Below are positions 50,125 through 59,179 of a DNA stretch of 64,000 nucleotides, piece by piece. Under the pieces are notes generated by a model, which saw nothing but the letters and a program-made list of their open reading frames with translations, did no database searches and was not told the DNA's origin. Origin of the DNA: an uncultured Clostridia bacterium (GTDB lineage: Bacteria; Bacillota; Clostridia; Christensenellales; Borkfalkiaceae); assembly GCA_944346885.1 (NCBI GenBank), contig CALVMR010000007.1, forward strand, positions 1 through 64,000, given 5' to 3'. The translations under genes and the position numbers were made by a program. Each line of letters opens with the position of its first letter. The first letter of the stretch is position 1.

Positions 50125-51158
50125 AAATGACTTTCCGCTGGTACGGGGAGGGCGATTGCATTCCCTTGCGGTACATAAGGCAGATCCCGAATATGAGCGG
50201 GGTCGTGACGGCGGTGTACGGCACGCCCGTGGGCGAAGTGTGGGAAGAGGAGAAGATCGCCCGCCTGAAAAGCGTTTGCGGCAAGGCGGGGTTGGAGATG
50301 GAAGTCATCGAGTCGGTGCCCGTGCACGAGGATATCAAGCTCGGAAAGCCGACGCGGGATAAACGCATCGCCAATTACGCGCAGACGATCCGCAATTTGG
50401 GGAAGTTCGGCGTAAAGTGTATCTGTTACAACTTTATGCCTGTGTTCGACTGGTTCCGTACCGATCTGCACTATGTGCAGGAAAACGGCGCGGAGAGCCT
50501 CGCCTACAAGGAGGCGGACTTTCGAAAACTGGATAAGCATAACCTGCGCCTGCCCGGTTGGGACGAAAGTTACACGCCCGAACAGCTGAACGGATTGCTC
50601 AAAGAATACGAGGGCATGACGCACGAGCGGCTGTTTGAAAATTTGGTGTATTTTTTAAAGGGCATTCTGCCCGCGTGCGACGAAACGGGGATAAACATGG
50701 CGATCCATCCGGACGATCCGCCGTGGGATATCTTCGGGCTGCCGCGCACCGTGGGCAGGGAAGAGGACTTCGACAGGCTGTTTGCCGCCGTGCCGAATAA
50801 ACACAACGGCATTACTTTTTGCACGGGGAGCCTCGGTGCGGGGCGGTTCAACGACCTGCCGAAGATGGCGGCAAAGTACGCAGACCGCATTTATTTTGCG
50901 CACCTGCGTCAGCTCAAATTTTTGAACGAGACGGACTTCTATGAAAACGGGCACCGGACCGCAGACGGGGATGTAGACGTATGCGCCGTTGTAAAGGCGC
51001 TTATCGAAGGCGGATTCGACGGTTACGTCCGCCCCGACCACGGGCGCGGTATTTGGGGCGAAAACGGAGGAAAGCCCGGTTACGGATTGTACGACAGGGC
51101 GCTCGGCGCGGCGTATTTAAACGGCTTGTTCGAGGCGTTGGAAAAGGATAAAAAATGA
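50121..51158 (+). CDS. uxuA: D-mannonate dehydratase
   Basis: Dehydrates D-mannonate to 2-keto-3-deoxygluconate using Mn or Fe. The protein has 345 residues, the usual length. Family motifs MTFRWYGEGDCIPLRYIRQI at the N-terminus, CYNFMPVFDWFRTDL, NMAIHPDDPPWDIFGLPR (metal and substrate site) and TFCTGSLGAG are present. YVRPDHGRGIWGE lies near the C-terminus. It overlaps both neighbours by four bases (ATGA). Confidence 0.96.
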   Translation: MKMTFRWYGEGDCIPLRYIRQIPNMSGVVTAVYGTPVGEVWEEEKIARLKSVCGKAGLEMEVIESVPVHEDIKLGKPTRDKRIANYAQTIRNLGKFGVKCICYNFMPVFDWFRTDLHYVQENGAESLAYKEADFRKLDKHNLRLPGWDESYTPEQLNGLLKEYEGMTHERLFENLVYFLKGILPACDETGINMAIHPDDPPWDIFGLPRTVGREEDFDRLFAAVPNKHNGITFCTGSLGAGRFNDLPKMAAKYADRIYFAHLRQLKFLNETDFYENGHRTADGDVDVCAVVKALIEGGFDGYVRPDHGRGIWGENGGKPGYGLYDRALGAAYLNGLFEALEKDKK

Positions 51159-51769
51159 AAGACGTTTTGCAGATAATAGAGCAATATAAGCTTGTTCCCG
51201 TAGTCACGGTCCAAAGAATAGAGGAGGCGGCGAATATGTTCGGCGCGCTTTGCCGCGGCGGGCTGCCCGTGGCAGAGATCTGTTTCCGCACGGGCTGCGC
51301 GGAGAAAGCGATAAAGCTGGCTGCCAAAAAATACCCCGCCATGCTCGTTGGCGCGGGAACGGTCATAAACAAAGAACAATGTGTGCGGGCGATCGAAGCG
51401 GGAGCAAAATTCATTGTTTCGCCCGGATTTTCCGAAGAGGCGGCAAAGGCGTGCCGAGAAAGGGGAACGCCGTATTTTCCGGGCGCCGTAACGCCGACGG
51501 AGATCTTGGAGGCATTGGCGTTGGGGTTTACGTACCTCAAATTCTTCCCTGCGGGTTGCTTCGGCGGGCTAAAAACGATACAGGCGCTTTCGGCGGCGTT
51601 TCCGCACGTGCGGTTCATGCCGACGGGCGGGGTGAACCTTGATAACATGGGCAAGTATCTCGCGTGCCCTGCGGTCTTCGCCTGCGGCGGCAGCTGGATG
51701 ATGAAAGGAACGGCAGAAGAAATAGAACAAAAAACGCGCGCGGCGGTCGCCGCCGCAAAAGGAGAATAG
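51155..51769 (+). CDS. eda: 2-dehydro-3-deoxy-phosphogluconate aldolase
   Basis: Splits KDPG into pyruvate and glyceraldehyde-3-phosphate. The protein has 204 residues. Schiff-base lysine lies in TYLKFFPAGCFGG, Glu in VAEICFRTGCAEKAI, and phosphate-binding VRFMPTGGVNLDNM is present. It overlaps uxuA by four bases, completing the Ashwell route with kdgK. Confidence 0.95.
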   Translation: MKDVLQIIEQYKLVPVVTVQRIEEAANMFGALCRGGLPVAEICFRTGCAEKAIKLAAKKYPAMLVGAGTVINKEQCVRAIEAGAKFIVSPGFSEEAAKACRERGTPYFPGAVTPTEILEALALGFTYLKFFPAGCFGGLKTIQALSAAFPHVRFMPTGGVNLDNMGKYLACPAVFACGGSWMMKGTAEEIEQKTRAAVAAAKGE

Positions 51770-51772
51770 GGC

Positions 51773-52606
51773 ATGAAACTTCCTTTTAAAGTCGATTTGC
51801 ACGATAAGATCGTAGCGATCACGGGCGCGGGCGGCGTCATCTGCGGAGAATTTTCCCGCGCGCTCGCGGCGTGCGGGGCAAAGGTCGCGCTGCTCGATAT
51901 CAACTTCGATGCGGTGAAAGCGGGCGCCGACGAGATCGGCGAAAACGCCGTTGCCGTGCGGTGCGATTGCCTGAACAAGCAGAGCATCGTCGCCGCCAAA
52001 AAAACCGTTGAAAAAGCGTTCGGCAAAGTCAATTTTCTTATTAACGGCGCGGGAGGGAACAATCCGCGCGCCACAACGGATAATGAAACGACGGCTGCCG
52101 AACCGGATAGGGCGGTAAAAACTTTTTTTAAACTCGAAGAGAGCGGGATAAAGTTTGTGTTCGACCTGAATATCACGACGGCTTTTCTTGTGACACAGGT
52201 ATTTGCAGAGGATATGGTACAAACAGGCGGGAATATCCTTAACATAAGCTCGATGAACGCTTACCGCCCGCTCACGAAGATCCCCGCATATTCTGCGGCA
52301 AAGGCGGGCGTTTCTAATTTTACGCAGTGGCTGGCGGTACATTTTGCGCCCGCGGGCATCCGTGTGAACGCGATCGCGCCCGGTTTTTTCGTGACCAACC
52401 AAAACCGCGCGCTCTTGTACAACGAGGACGGCACGCCTACGGCGCGGACGGGGAAAATTTTGGCGGCAACGCCGATGAAAAAATTCGGGGAGATCTCGGA
52501 TCTGCTGGGCGCGCTCTTGTGGCTTGCGGACGACGGTGCGAGCGGGTTCGTAACGGGTGCGGTGATTCCCGTGGACGGCGGGTTTTCCGCTTATAGCGGG
52601 GTATGA
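51773..52606 (+). CDS. short-chain dehydrogenase, likely fructuronate reductase (mannonate oxidoreductase)
   Basis: The protein has 277 residues of the classical SDR type. The nucleotide motif is AITGAGGVICGEF, followed by NGAGGNNP, catalytic Ser in NISSMNAYRP and the YSAAKAGVSNF motif (Tyr and Lys). An insert after NGAGGNNPRATTDNET is typical of the SDR-type mannonate oxidoreductases that replace UxuB in many Firmicutes and Thermotoga. Position between uxaC-uxuA-eda and kdgK supplies the otherwise missing fructuronate-to-mannonate step. Confidence 0.85.
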   Translation: MKLPFKVDLHDKIVAITGAGGVICGEFSRALAACGAKVALLDINFDAVKAGADEIGENAVAVRCDCLNKQSIVAAKKTVEKAFGKVNFLINGAGGNNPRATTDNETTAAEPDRAVKTFFKLEESGIKFVFDLNITTAFLVTQVFAEDMVQTGGNILNISSMNAYRPLTKIPAYSAAKAGVSNFTQWLAVHFAPAGIRVNAIAPGFFVTNQNRALLYNEDGTPTARTGKILAATPMKKFGEISDLLGALLWLADDGASGFVTGAVIPVDGGFSAYSGV

Positions 52607-52610
52607 TGCA

Positions 52611-53582
52611 ATGAAGGCCGTAACGCTTGGGGAGATCATGCTGCGGCTTACGCCGCAGGGATATGCGCGGTTCGTACAGGCGGAAACATTTTCCGCGTTT
52701 TACGGCGGGGCAGAGGCGAACGTAGCCGTTGCATTGGCAAACTGGGGGGAAGATGCGGCGTTTGTCAGCAAGGTGCCCGCGCATGCGATCGGGCAGGCGG
52801 CAGTGGACGCGCTGCGCCGCCGGGGGGTGGATACGCGGTATGTGCTGCGCGGCGGCGCGCGGCTCGGCATCTATTTTTCCGAGCGCGGTACAGACAGGCG
52901 TGCCGATTGCGTAGTATACGACAGGGCAGCCTCCTCCTTTGCCGCTTCCCGTGCCGAAGAATACGATTGGGACAGCATTTTCGGCGGCGCCGATTGGTTT
53001 CACATTACGGGCATCACGCCGGCGCTCGGAAAAAACGCGGAAGAGATCGCCTTTGCCGCTTGCGCGGCGGCAAAAGAGCGCGGTGCGGTTGTTTCGATCG
53101 ACGTGAACTACCGCAGCAAGCTGTGGGAGGAAGAGCAGGCGCGCGAAGTGTTGGGGCGGCTTTTGTGCCGTGCGGATGTTTGCATTGTCAACGAAAACCA
53201 TGCGCGCAGCCTGTTCGGGCTGCAAGAAGGGAAGGAGGCGGAAGAGCTGTCTTCCCGCTTCGGTTGCGGCACTGTTGCGATCACGTACCGCCGTACGCAG
53301 GATGCGCGGCACAACCGCATTTGGGGCGAACTGCATGTGGGCGGCAAAAAGGCGGTCAGCAGTGCGTACGATATGGAGATGGCAGACCGCATCGGCGGGG
53401 GAGACGCTTTTGCGGCAGGGCTCATTTATGCTCTTTTGCACGGTTTTGCGCTGCAAAGGGCGGTGGATTTTGCCGCAGCCGCGAGCTGCCTCAAACACTC
53501 TGTTTTGGGCGATTTTTGCCTCGTATCGTTGCAGGAAGTTGAATCGCTCGCAGGTGGAAATTCTTTTGGGATCAAGAGGTGA
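52611..53582 (+). CDS. kdgK: 2-keto-3-deoxygluconate kinase (PfkB family)
   Basis: Phosphorylates KDG to KDPG. The protein has 323 residues. FYGGAEANVAVALANWG binds sugar at the N-terminus; the catalytic motif is MADRIGGGDAFAAGLIYAL with the Asp base near residue 267. Start ATG 52611 lies 4 nt after the SDR stop. Context with eda and uxuA fixes the likely substrate. Confidence 0.92.
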   Translation: MKAVTLGEIMLRLTPQGYARFVQAETFSAFYGGAEANVAVALANWGEDAAFVSKVPAHAIGQAAVDALRRRGVDTRYVLRGGARLGIYFSERGTDRRADCVVYDRAASSFAASRAEEYDWDSIFGGADWFHITGITPALGKNAEEIAFAACAAAKERGAVVSIDVNYRSKLWEEEQAREVLGRLLCRADVCIVNENHARSLFGLQEGKEAEELSSRFGCGTVAITYRRTQDARHNRIWGELHVGGKKAVSSAYDMEMADRIGGGDAFAAGLIYALLHGFALQRAVDFAAAASCLKHSVLGDFCLVSLQEVESLAGGNSFGIKR

Positions 53583-53588
53583 TTTGCT

Positions 53589-55241
53589 GTGGAACCGCAA
53601 GAGGAATGGGAACAATGGATGCGGTTTGTGCGGGGCGGGCAGGAGCGTGCCGAGCTTTTGGCATTGGAAAAGGATCCTGCCGCCCTGCGCGAACGGTTTT
53701 GCGGAGAACTGCACTTCGGCACGGGCGGGCTGCGCGGTGTGATCGGCATGGGCACAAACTGCATGAATGTGTATACGGTGCGAAGGGCAAGCCGCGGGCT
53801 TGCCGCCTACATGTGCGCGCACGGCATGAAAAAGGCGGCGGTCTGTTATGACAGCCGTAAAAATTCGCGGCTGTTTGCGCAGACGGCCGCCCGCGTTTTT
53901 GCGCAGAACGGCATTGTTTGCGTGATCGTGCGGAAGATCATGCCGACGCCCTTCCTCTCCTTTTTAACGCGGGCGGAGGGGTGCGATATGGGAGTGATGA
54001 TCACGGCGAGCCACAATCCCGCCTATTACAACGGGTACAAAGTTTACAACGGCGCCGGTTGCCAGATCACGGATGCCGCCGCGGCGGCGGTAGCGTGCTT
54101 TATCGGGGAAGAAAGCTATTTCGGGGAGGAAACGCATTCCTTTGACGAATATGTGCGGCAGGGTACGATTTATTTTGCAGCAGAGGAAATCGAAGAAAAA
54201 TATTTGCAGGGAATACGGGATATCGTCGGGGAAACCGACCTGAGCGGTTTAAAAATTGCCTATTCCGCACTGAACGGCACGGGGTACAAGCTTGTTCCGA
54301 AGCTGCTTGGCGCGGCAGGTGCGGAAGTGATCCCCGTAAAAGAGCAGTGCGTTCCGGACGAGAATTTTACGACCTGCCCGTATCCGAACCCAGAAAAGAG
54401 GGAAGCGCTGGCGCTCGGCATAAAAACGGCGGAAGAAAACGGCTGCGATCTGCTGATAGCGACGGATCCCGATGCGGACAGGGTAGGCATCGCCGTGCGC
54501 TGCGGCGATGCCTACGTCACTTTGACGGGCAACGAAGTCGTGCTCTTGCTTTTGCAATACCTGTTGGAGGAGCGAAAAAGGAGAGGGGAGGATACCTCGC
54601 GCTTTTTTGTCATCAAGACGATCGTAACGACGGGTCTTGCCGAAAAAATTGCCGCAGAGTACGGTGCCAAAGTCATCAATGTGCTTACCGGGTTTAAATA
54701 TATAGGCGAACAAATCGGTTTGCTGGAAGCAAGGGGGGAAGAAGATAGATTTCTCTTCGGGTTTGAGGAGAGTTACGGCTATCTTCTCGGCACGCAGGTG
54801 CGGGATAAAGACGCGCCCGTCGCTTCCCTTGCAATCTGTAAAATGACGGCGGAGTATCGGAAGGAAGGAATAAATTTACAGGAAGCGCTGGAATCGATTT
54901 ATGAAAAGTACGGCAGGCTTACGAATACGCTTTTGTCGTATACGTTTGCGGGGGCGGCGGGGCATAAAAAGATAGAAGAGATCATGGCGCGGCTTCGCAG
55001 GCGGCCGCCCGAAGAAATTTGCGGGAAGGCGGTGGAAAGATGCGTCGATTATATGAAGAACGAGGGTACCGGGCTACCGAAGTCAAACGTATTGCAATTT
55101 GAATTCGGGGATCGTGAAAGCATCGTTATCCGTCCGTCCGGAACGGAACCGAATTTAAAAATTTATATGGCGCTTCGGGCGGGCGCAGAGCAAATGGAAA
55201 ATTACTTCAAAAATTATATAGAACAAGCGAACGGTTCGTAA
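53589..55241 (+). CDS. phosphoglucomutase/phosphomannomutase
   Basis: Interconverts hexose 1- and 6-phosphates by a phosphoserine mechanism. The protein has 550 residues, the PgcA/Pgm2 size class. The active-site serine is in MITASHNPAYYNGYK, Mg loop in IATDPDADRVGIAV, sugar-binding loop in GFEESYGYL, phosphate-binding loop in IRPSGTEPNLKIY. GTG 53589 is chosen because AGAGGTG is about 7 nt upstream; no nearer ATG fits. As the last gene of the glycan operon it would handle Man-1-P from GH130. Confidence 0.93.
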   Translation: MEPQEEWEQWMRFVRGGQERAELLALEKDPAALRERFCGELHFGTGGLRGVIGMGTNCMNVYTVRRASRGLAAYMCAHGMKKAAVCYDSRKNSRLFAQTAARVFAQNGIVCVIVRKIMPTPFLSFLTRAEGCDMGVMITASHNPAYYNGYKVYNGAGCQITDAAAAAVACFIGEESYFGEETHSFDEYVRQGTIYFAAEEIEEKYLQGIRDIVGETDLSGLKIAYSALNGTGYKLVPKLLGAAGAEVIPVKEQCVPDENFTTCPYPNPEKREALALGIKTAEENGCDLLIATDPDADRVGIAVRCGDAYVTLTGNEVVLLLLQYLLEERKRRGEDTSRFFVIKTIVTTGLAEKIAAEYGAKVINVLTGFKYIGEQIGLLEARGEEDRFLFGFEESYGYLLGTQVRDKDAPVASLAICKMTAEYRKEGINLQEALESIYEKYGRLTNTLLSYTFAGAAGHKKIEEIMARLRRRPPEEICGKAVERCVDYMKNEGTGLPKSNVLQFEFGDRESIVIRPSGTEPNLKIYMALRAGAEQMENYFKNYIEQANGS

Positions 55242-55281
55242 GGAAATGCGTACAAAAAAGGCGGCATATTGCTTCTTTAAT

Positions 55282-56481
55282 TTACAGAAAAAGCAAGTCT
55301 GTTAAAAATCCTGCGCCGATGAGTACGGCGAGGTAGGAAAAGTTGATGAGGCTGAACAATCCGAGGTAACGCAAGGTGCCGCGCGGATCGCGTTTTCGAT
55401 ATTCGCCGAGGGTGATCAGGCTTGCCAGCGAGGCGATCGGCGTACCCAGCCCGCCGATGTTGACGGCGATCAGCAGGTGCCTGTAATCCGTTGTAAAGCG
55501 GGAGAGCAGGGTAGCCGTCGGCACGTTGCTGATGATCTGGCAGGTCCCCGTGCCGACGAGCAGCGGCGAGAGAGCGACCAGCCCGCCGAGCGCGCTTGCG
55601 ACGGCGGGGATGCGCGAAAGGTTCCCGGAAAACACAAAGAAGGCGCAAAAGGTGAGCAGCAGCCCGTAATCCACCGAGAGAAAGGCGCGCGGTTCTAAGA
55701 TGAGCACGGCAACGGTGACGGCGATCAAGGCGATGTAAAAGGGGAACACGCGGAACACGATCAGTACCGAAAGGGCGAACAGCGCAAAATAGACGAGCAT
55801 GCGCCAAAGGGGCGGGGCGGCAACGGGCGGGCTTTGCAGGGAGACGGGCTCCGCTTTTACGATAAAGCATGTGCCCGCGATCAAAAGGAACGCCACGGCA
55901 AAGGGGATCGCCATGATCGCAAAAAATTCGCCCGCTTCGATGGAAAAAGCGGAATAGAGATACAGATTTTGCGGGTTGCCGAAGGGCGTAAGCATTCCGC
56001 CGAGGTTTGCCGCTACGTTTTGCATGATAAAGACGAACGCCGTATACTTGTTTTTTCCGCAGGAGGAGAGCACAAAATAGCCCAGCGGCAAAAAGGTGAC
56101 CAGTGCCATGTCGTTTGCCATGATCATGGACCCGAAGTAGGTGACGAAGACCAGCGCAAACGTCACGCGGCGCATGTTGCCGAACGCCGTTACGATCTTT
56201 ACGGCAAGCCATTCGAAAAAGCGCCGCCGTTTGAGCGCGCTGACCACCAGCAGCGTGCAAAACAGGCAGGAGAGCGTGTCTAAATCGAAATAGCTTCCGT
56301 ACACCGCGTCGGGCGGAACAAAAAAGCAGGTCACCGCCGCCGCGGCGAGCGCGATAAGCAGAACGATGCGGCTTTTTAAAAACCGCAGCAGCGCGCGCCC
56401 GTGCGGTTTGCGGGTGTGTTCCGTGTTTTTTGTGGGCTGTATGTTTTGTGCGGGCTGTGTGTTTTGCGATACTGCTTCCAT
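55282..56481 (-). CDS. SLC13/ArsB-NhaD-type membrane transporter
   Basis: The protein has 399 residues with about 10-11 membrane helices after a ~35-residue hydrophilic Gln/Thr/Asn-rich tail. Repeated re-entrant signatures of the ion transporter superfamily are visible: VTYFGSMIMANDMALVTFLPL, NVAANLGGMLTPFGNPQNLYLY and SNVPTATLLSRF in the second half. These fit anion or Na+/H+ (citrate, arsenite, NhaD-like) carriers. ATG 56481 is preferred to the upstream TTG at 56511, which would lie 3 nt after the -10 box. Substrate unknown. Confidence 0.82.
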   Translation of the reverse strand: MEAVSQNTQPAQNIQPTKNTEHTRKPHGRALLRFLKSRIVLLIALAAAAVTCFFVPPDAVYGSYFDLDTLSCLFCTLLVVSALKRRRFFEWLAVKIVTAFGNMRRVTFALVFVTYFGSMIMANDMALVTFLPLGYFVLSSCGKNKYTAFVFIMQNVAANLGGMLTPFGNPQNLYLYSAFSIEAGEFFAIMAIPFAVAFLLIAGTCFIVKAEPVSLQSPPVAAPPLWRMLVYFALFALSVLIVFRVFPFYIALIAVTVAVLILEPRAFLSVDYGLLLTFCAFFVFSGNLSRIPAVASALGGLVALSPLLVGTGTCQIISNVPTATLLSRFTTDYRHLLIAVNIGGLGTPIASLASLITLGEYRKRDPRGTLRYLGLFSLINFSYLAVLIGAGFLTDLLFL

Positions 56482-56513
56482 GCTGCGTTCCGTCTTGTTT
56501 TTCGTCGGCAATA

Positions 56514-56542
56514 TTTATATACTTTTTTATGAAAATATGCAA
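56514..56542 (-). promoter_or_regulatory. promoter of the SLC13-type transporter
   Basis: Minus strand TTGCAT (56542-56537), 17-nt spacer, TATAAA (56519-56514). Confidence 0.7.
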
Positions 56543-56678
56543 GCGTTTCACGGCAAAAATACCGTGCCGTTCCAACTTTTTTTGCGTTCGCCCTTTCGCG
56601 CGGCGGCGTTTGCGCTTTTGTATGAGGGTGTTCGCACTTTTGTGGGGGGCGAAAAACAAAAGAGGGTCCCGCCCGCGG

Positions 56679-56707
56679 TTGCCTTTTTGCGCGGAGTGTG
56701 GTATACT
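56679..56707 (+). promoter_or_regulatory. promoter of the tyrosine phosphatase gene
   Basis: TTGCCT at 56679-56684 and TATACT at 56702-56707, spacer 17 nt. Confidence 0.75.
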
Positions 56708-56753
56708 TGGCAAAAAGTGCGGCGGGCGCGGCTGCCCGCGTTCCGGAGTGAGC

Positions 56754-57209
56754 ATGGCGGAAAAAGTGCGCGTTCTGTTTGTCTGCCTCGGCAACATTTG
56801 CCGTTCGCCGATGGCGGAATTTATCTGCAAAGATCTTCTTGAAAAGCGCGGCATGGCGCAAGAGTATTTCGTCTCCTCGGCGGCGCTCAGCGACGAAGAG
56901 GCGGGCAACCCCGTCTATCCGCCCGCACGGGCGGAGCTTGCGCGGCACGGCATTTCCTGCGAGGGCAAGCGCGCGCGGCAGATGACGGCTGCCGATTACG
57001 ATAGGTACGACTACATTCTCTGCATGGAGGCGTACCAAGTACGCGCGGCGGCGCGCGTCTGCGGCGGCGACCCGCGGGGCAAGATCGCGCGGCTTTCCGA
57101 TTTCACCGCCCGCCCGCACGATATTGCCGACCCTTGGTACACGCGTGATTTTCAAACCGCTTTTGCCGAGATCGAAGAGGGCGTGCGCGCCTTTTTAGAC
57201 AGGGAATAA
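56754..57209 (+). CDS. low-molecular-weight protein tyrosine phosphatase
   Basis: Dephosphorylates phosphotyrosine or similar substrates. The protein has 151 residues. The active-site loop C(X)5R is VCLGNICRSPMAEF near residue 11, and the general acid Asp lies in ADPWYTRDF near residue 128. GGAG lies 6-7 nt before ATG 56754; the upstream open frame is not coding in style. It is monocistronic, without an adjacent tyrosine kinase. Confidence 0.93.
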   Translation: MAEKVRVLFVCLGNICRSPMAEFICKDLLEKRGMAQEYFVSSAALSDEEAGNPVYPPARAELARHGISCEGKRARQMTAADYDRYDYILCMEAYQVRAAARVCGGDPRGKIARLSDFTARPHDIADPWYTRDFQTAFAEIEEGVRAFLDRE

Positions 57210-57242
57210 CGCCCGCGGCAAAATGCCGCGGGGCAAAAACAG

Positions 57243-57278
57243 CAGGCGGCGCCGCTTCAAAAGAAGCGGCGCCGCCTG
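57243..57278. terminator. bidirectional terminator between phosphatase and mgtE
   Basis: Perfect 16-bp stem CAGGCGGCGCCGCTTC/GAAGCGGCGCCGCCTG with AAAA loop; the A-rich left flank supplies a T run for mgtE. A smaller stem (about 57211-57235) precedes it. Confidence 0.8.
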
Positions 57279-57294
57279 TTTCGTGTACGGGCTT

Positions 57295-59031
57295 TTATGC
57301 AAGCAAGCCGAAAATGCCGATGCTCACCCCGCAGAGGATGAGCAGGGATACGATATCGGTGATCGTCGTAATAAAGGGGTTGGCGAACACGGCGGGGTCG
57401 ATGCGGATGGCTTTCGCAAAGATGGGCACGCAGCAGCCCACGATCTTCGCCACGATGACGGCGATGCCGATCGCAACCGAAACGGCGAGGGAAACGTACC
57501 AAGTGTATTCGTGGTACCCGAACAGCAGGTTATCCAAAAGCTGCAATTTTGCAAAGCAGACGAGCGCCACCGACAGCCCGACCAACACCCCGACGCGCAG
57601 CTCTTTCCAAATGACCTTTCCGATATCGCGCGGGCGGATCTGGTCGAGCGCCATGCCGCGGATGACGGTGACGGAAGACTGGCTTCCCGCGTTTCCGCCC
57701 GTGCCCATGACCATCGGCACGCACGCCAGCACAACGGGGAAGAGCATTGCTTGGTAGGTGTTGAGGATGAGTGCGGTAAAGGTTGCGCCGATCATGAGGA
57801 TCAAAAGCCACGGCAGGCGGTGCAGGTAGGTGCGCACCGCGCTCGTTTCAAAATACGGCTTATCCGACGGCGTTACGGCGTTGATGTACGAGATATCTTC
57901 GGTCGCCTCTTCGGTGATGACGTCTAACGCGTCGTCTACCGTAACGATGCCGACCAGCCTGTTTTCCTGATCGACGATGGGGATGGCAAGCAGGTCGTAT
58001 TTGGAGAGATCGTTTGCCACTTCCTCTTTGTCGGTAAGGGTGTCGGCGTAAACGTAGTTGCTCTCCATGAAGGAGCCGATCTGTTCGTCGAACTTATGCA
58101 GCAGCAGATCTTTTACCGTAACGGTGCCGATCAGTTTTTTCTGCTCGTCGGTCACATAGCAGGTGTAAATGGTCTCTTTGTCGATCGCCTCGGCGCGGAT
58201 CTTTTCAAAGCACTTTTGCACCGTCATGGTGGCGCGCAGCGAAATGCACTCCGTCGTCATGATGCTGCCCGCGCTGTCTTTGGGGTATTTTAAGATCTCG
58301 TTGATCTCTTTGCGCGTTTCGCTGTCGGCATTGAGCAGGATGCGCCGCACCACGTTGGCGGGCATCTCTTCGATCAGGTCCACCGTGTCGTCTACGAACA
58401 GCTCGTTGAGCATGAGTTTCAGCTCTGCGTCGCTGAACGATTTGATGAGCAGCTCCTGCTGCGCGCTGTTCATCTCCACAAAGGTCTCCGCCGCAAGCTC
58501 TTTGGGGAGCAGGCGGAACACGATGGGAAGATCCTGTTCTTCCAAGTCTGCGAAGATCTGCGCCAAGTCGGCGGGTTCGAGCTCTGCCAAAAGCGGTTTG
58601 AGCTGCGAAAACTTTTTCTCTTCCAGATAATCGACGATCTCAACGATCTTGTCGTTGCGGTTTTCGGGCGTCGCTTTCAGCAGTACCTCGTGCACGACGT
58701 CCGTCGGCATGCTTTCCAGCAGTTCCTCAACGTCGTCGTCGATGATCTCGTCGGTCACCGGTTGCAGCTTAACGTCGCCGAAGTCTTTGAGCAGCCGTTT
58801 TTGCTTGTCGCGGCTCAAAAGCACAAAGGTATCCGCCGCCGTCTCTTTGTCGAGGCAGTCGAACAGCATCGTCAGTTCGTCGCCGTCAAAATGTTCCAGC
58901 AGGGGCGCCAGCTCTTCGGCGCTCAGCTCTTCGAGCAGCGAACGGAGGTCGTCTTTCCGTCCTTCCGTTACAAGTTCCGAAACTTTTTGCAAAGAGGCGG
59001 CCGCTGCCGCGGCTTTTTTTTCTTCTTCCAT
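57295..59031 (-). CDS. mgtE: magnesium transporter MgtE with duplicated N-domain
   Basis: Mg channel/transporter gated by cytosolic Mg. The protein has 578 residues, ~130 above the usual ~450. The extra length is a second MgtE N-domain: residues ~22-120 and ~130-230 align along their length (ELLESMPTDVVHEVLL against DLIEEMPANVVRRILL, ETAADTFVLLS against ELAAETFVEMN). Then two CBS domains (about 235-375) and five membrane helices with the pore signature MVMGTGGNAGSQSSV. GGGAGG precedes the start. A perfect consensus promoter lies upstream; no M-box riboswitch is seen. Confidence 0.93.
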   Translation of the reverse strand: MEEEKKAAAAAASLQKVSELVTEGRKDDLRSLLEELSAEELAPLLEHFDGDELTMLFDCLDKETAADTFVLLSRDKQKRLLKDFGDVKLQPVTDEIIDDDVEELLESMPTDVVHEVLLKATPENRNDKIVEIVDYLEEKKFSQLKPLLAELEPADLAQIFADLEEQDLPIVFRLLPKELAAETFVEMNSAQQELLIKSFSDAELKLMLNELFVDDTVDLIEEMPANVVRRILLNADSETRKEINEILKYPKDSAGSIMTTECISLRATMTVQKCFEKIRAEAIDKETIYTCYVTDEQKKLIGTVTVKDLLLHKFDEQIGSFMESNYVYADTLTDKEEVANDLSKYDLLAIPIVDQENRLVGIVTVDDALDVITEEATEDISYINAVTPSDKPYFETSAVRTYLHRLPWLLILMIGATFTALILNTYQAMLFPVVLACVPMVMGTGGNAGSQSSVTVIRGMALDQIRPRDIGKVIWKELRVGVLVGLSVALVCFAKLQLLDNLLFGYHEYTWYVSLAVSVAIGIAVIVAKIVGCCVPIFAKAIRIDPAVFANPFITTITDIVSLLILCGVSIGIFGLLA

Positions 59032-59075
59032 GGTTGCGCCTCCCCGTGTGTTTTGCGGCAGATCCGCTTCTTTTC

Positions 59076-59104
59076 ATTATAAATTTTTTGCGGCGGAATG
59101 TCAA
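59076..59104 (-). promoter_or_regulatory. consensus promoter of mgtE
   Basis: Minus strand TTGACA (59104-59099), 17-nt spacer, TATAAT (59081-59076): both hexamers perfect. Confidence 0.9.
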
Positions 59105-59116
59105 GCGTTGAAAAAG

Positions 59117-59145
59117 TTGTATGCGCCGCGTTTTTGTGGTATAAT
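59117..59145 (+). promoter_or_regulatory. promoter of the aminotransferase operon
   Basis: TTGTAT at 59117-59122 and TATAAT at 59140-59145, spacer 17 nt; divergent from the mgtE promoter, the two -35 boxes being 12 nt apart. Confidence 0.8.
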
Positions 59146-59179
59146 CGGAGCGGAAAAACAAGCAAAAGGAGCAACGGCA

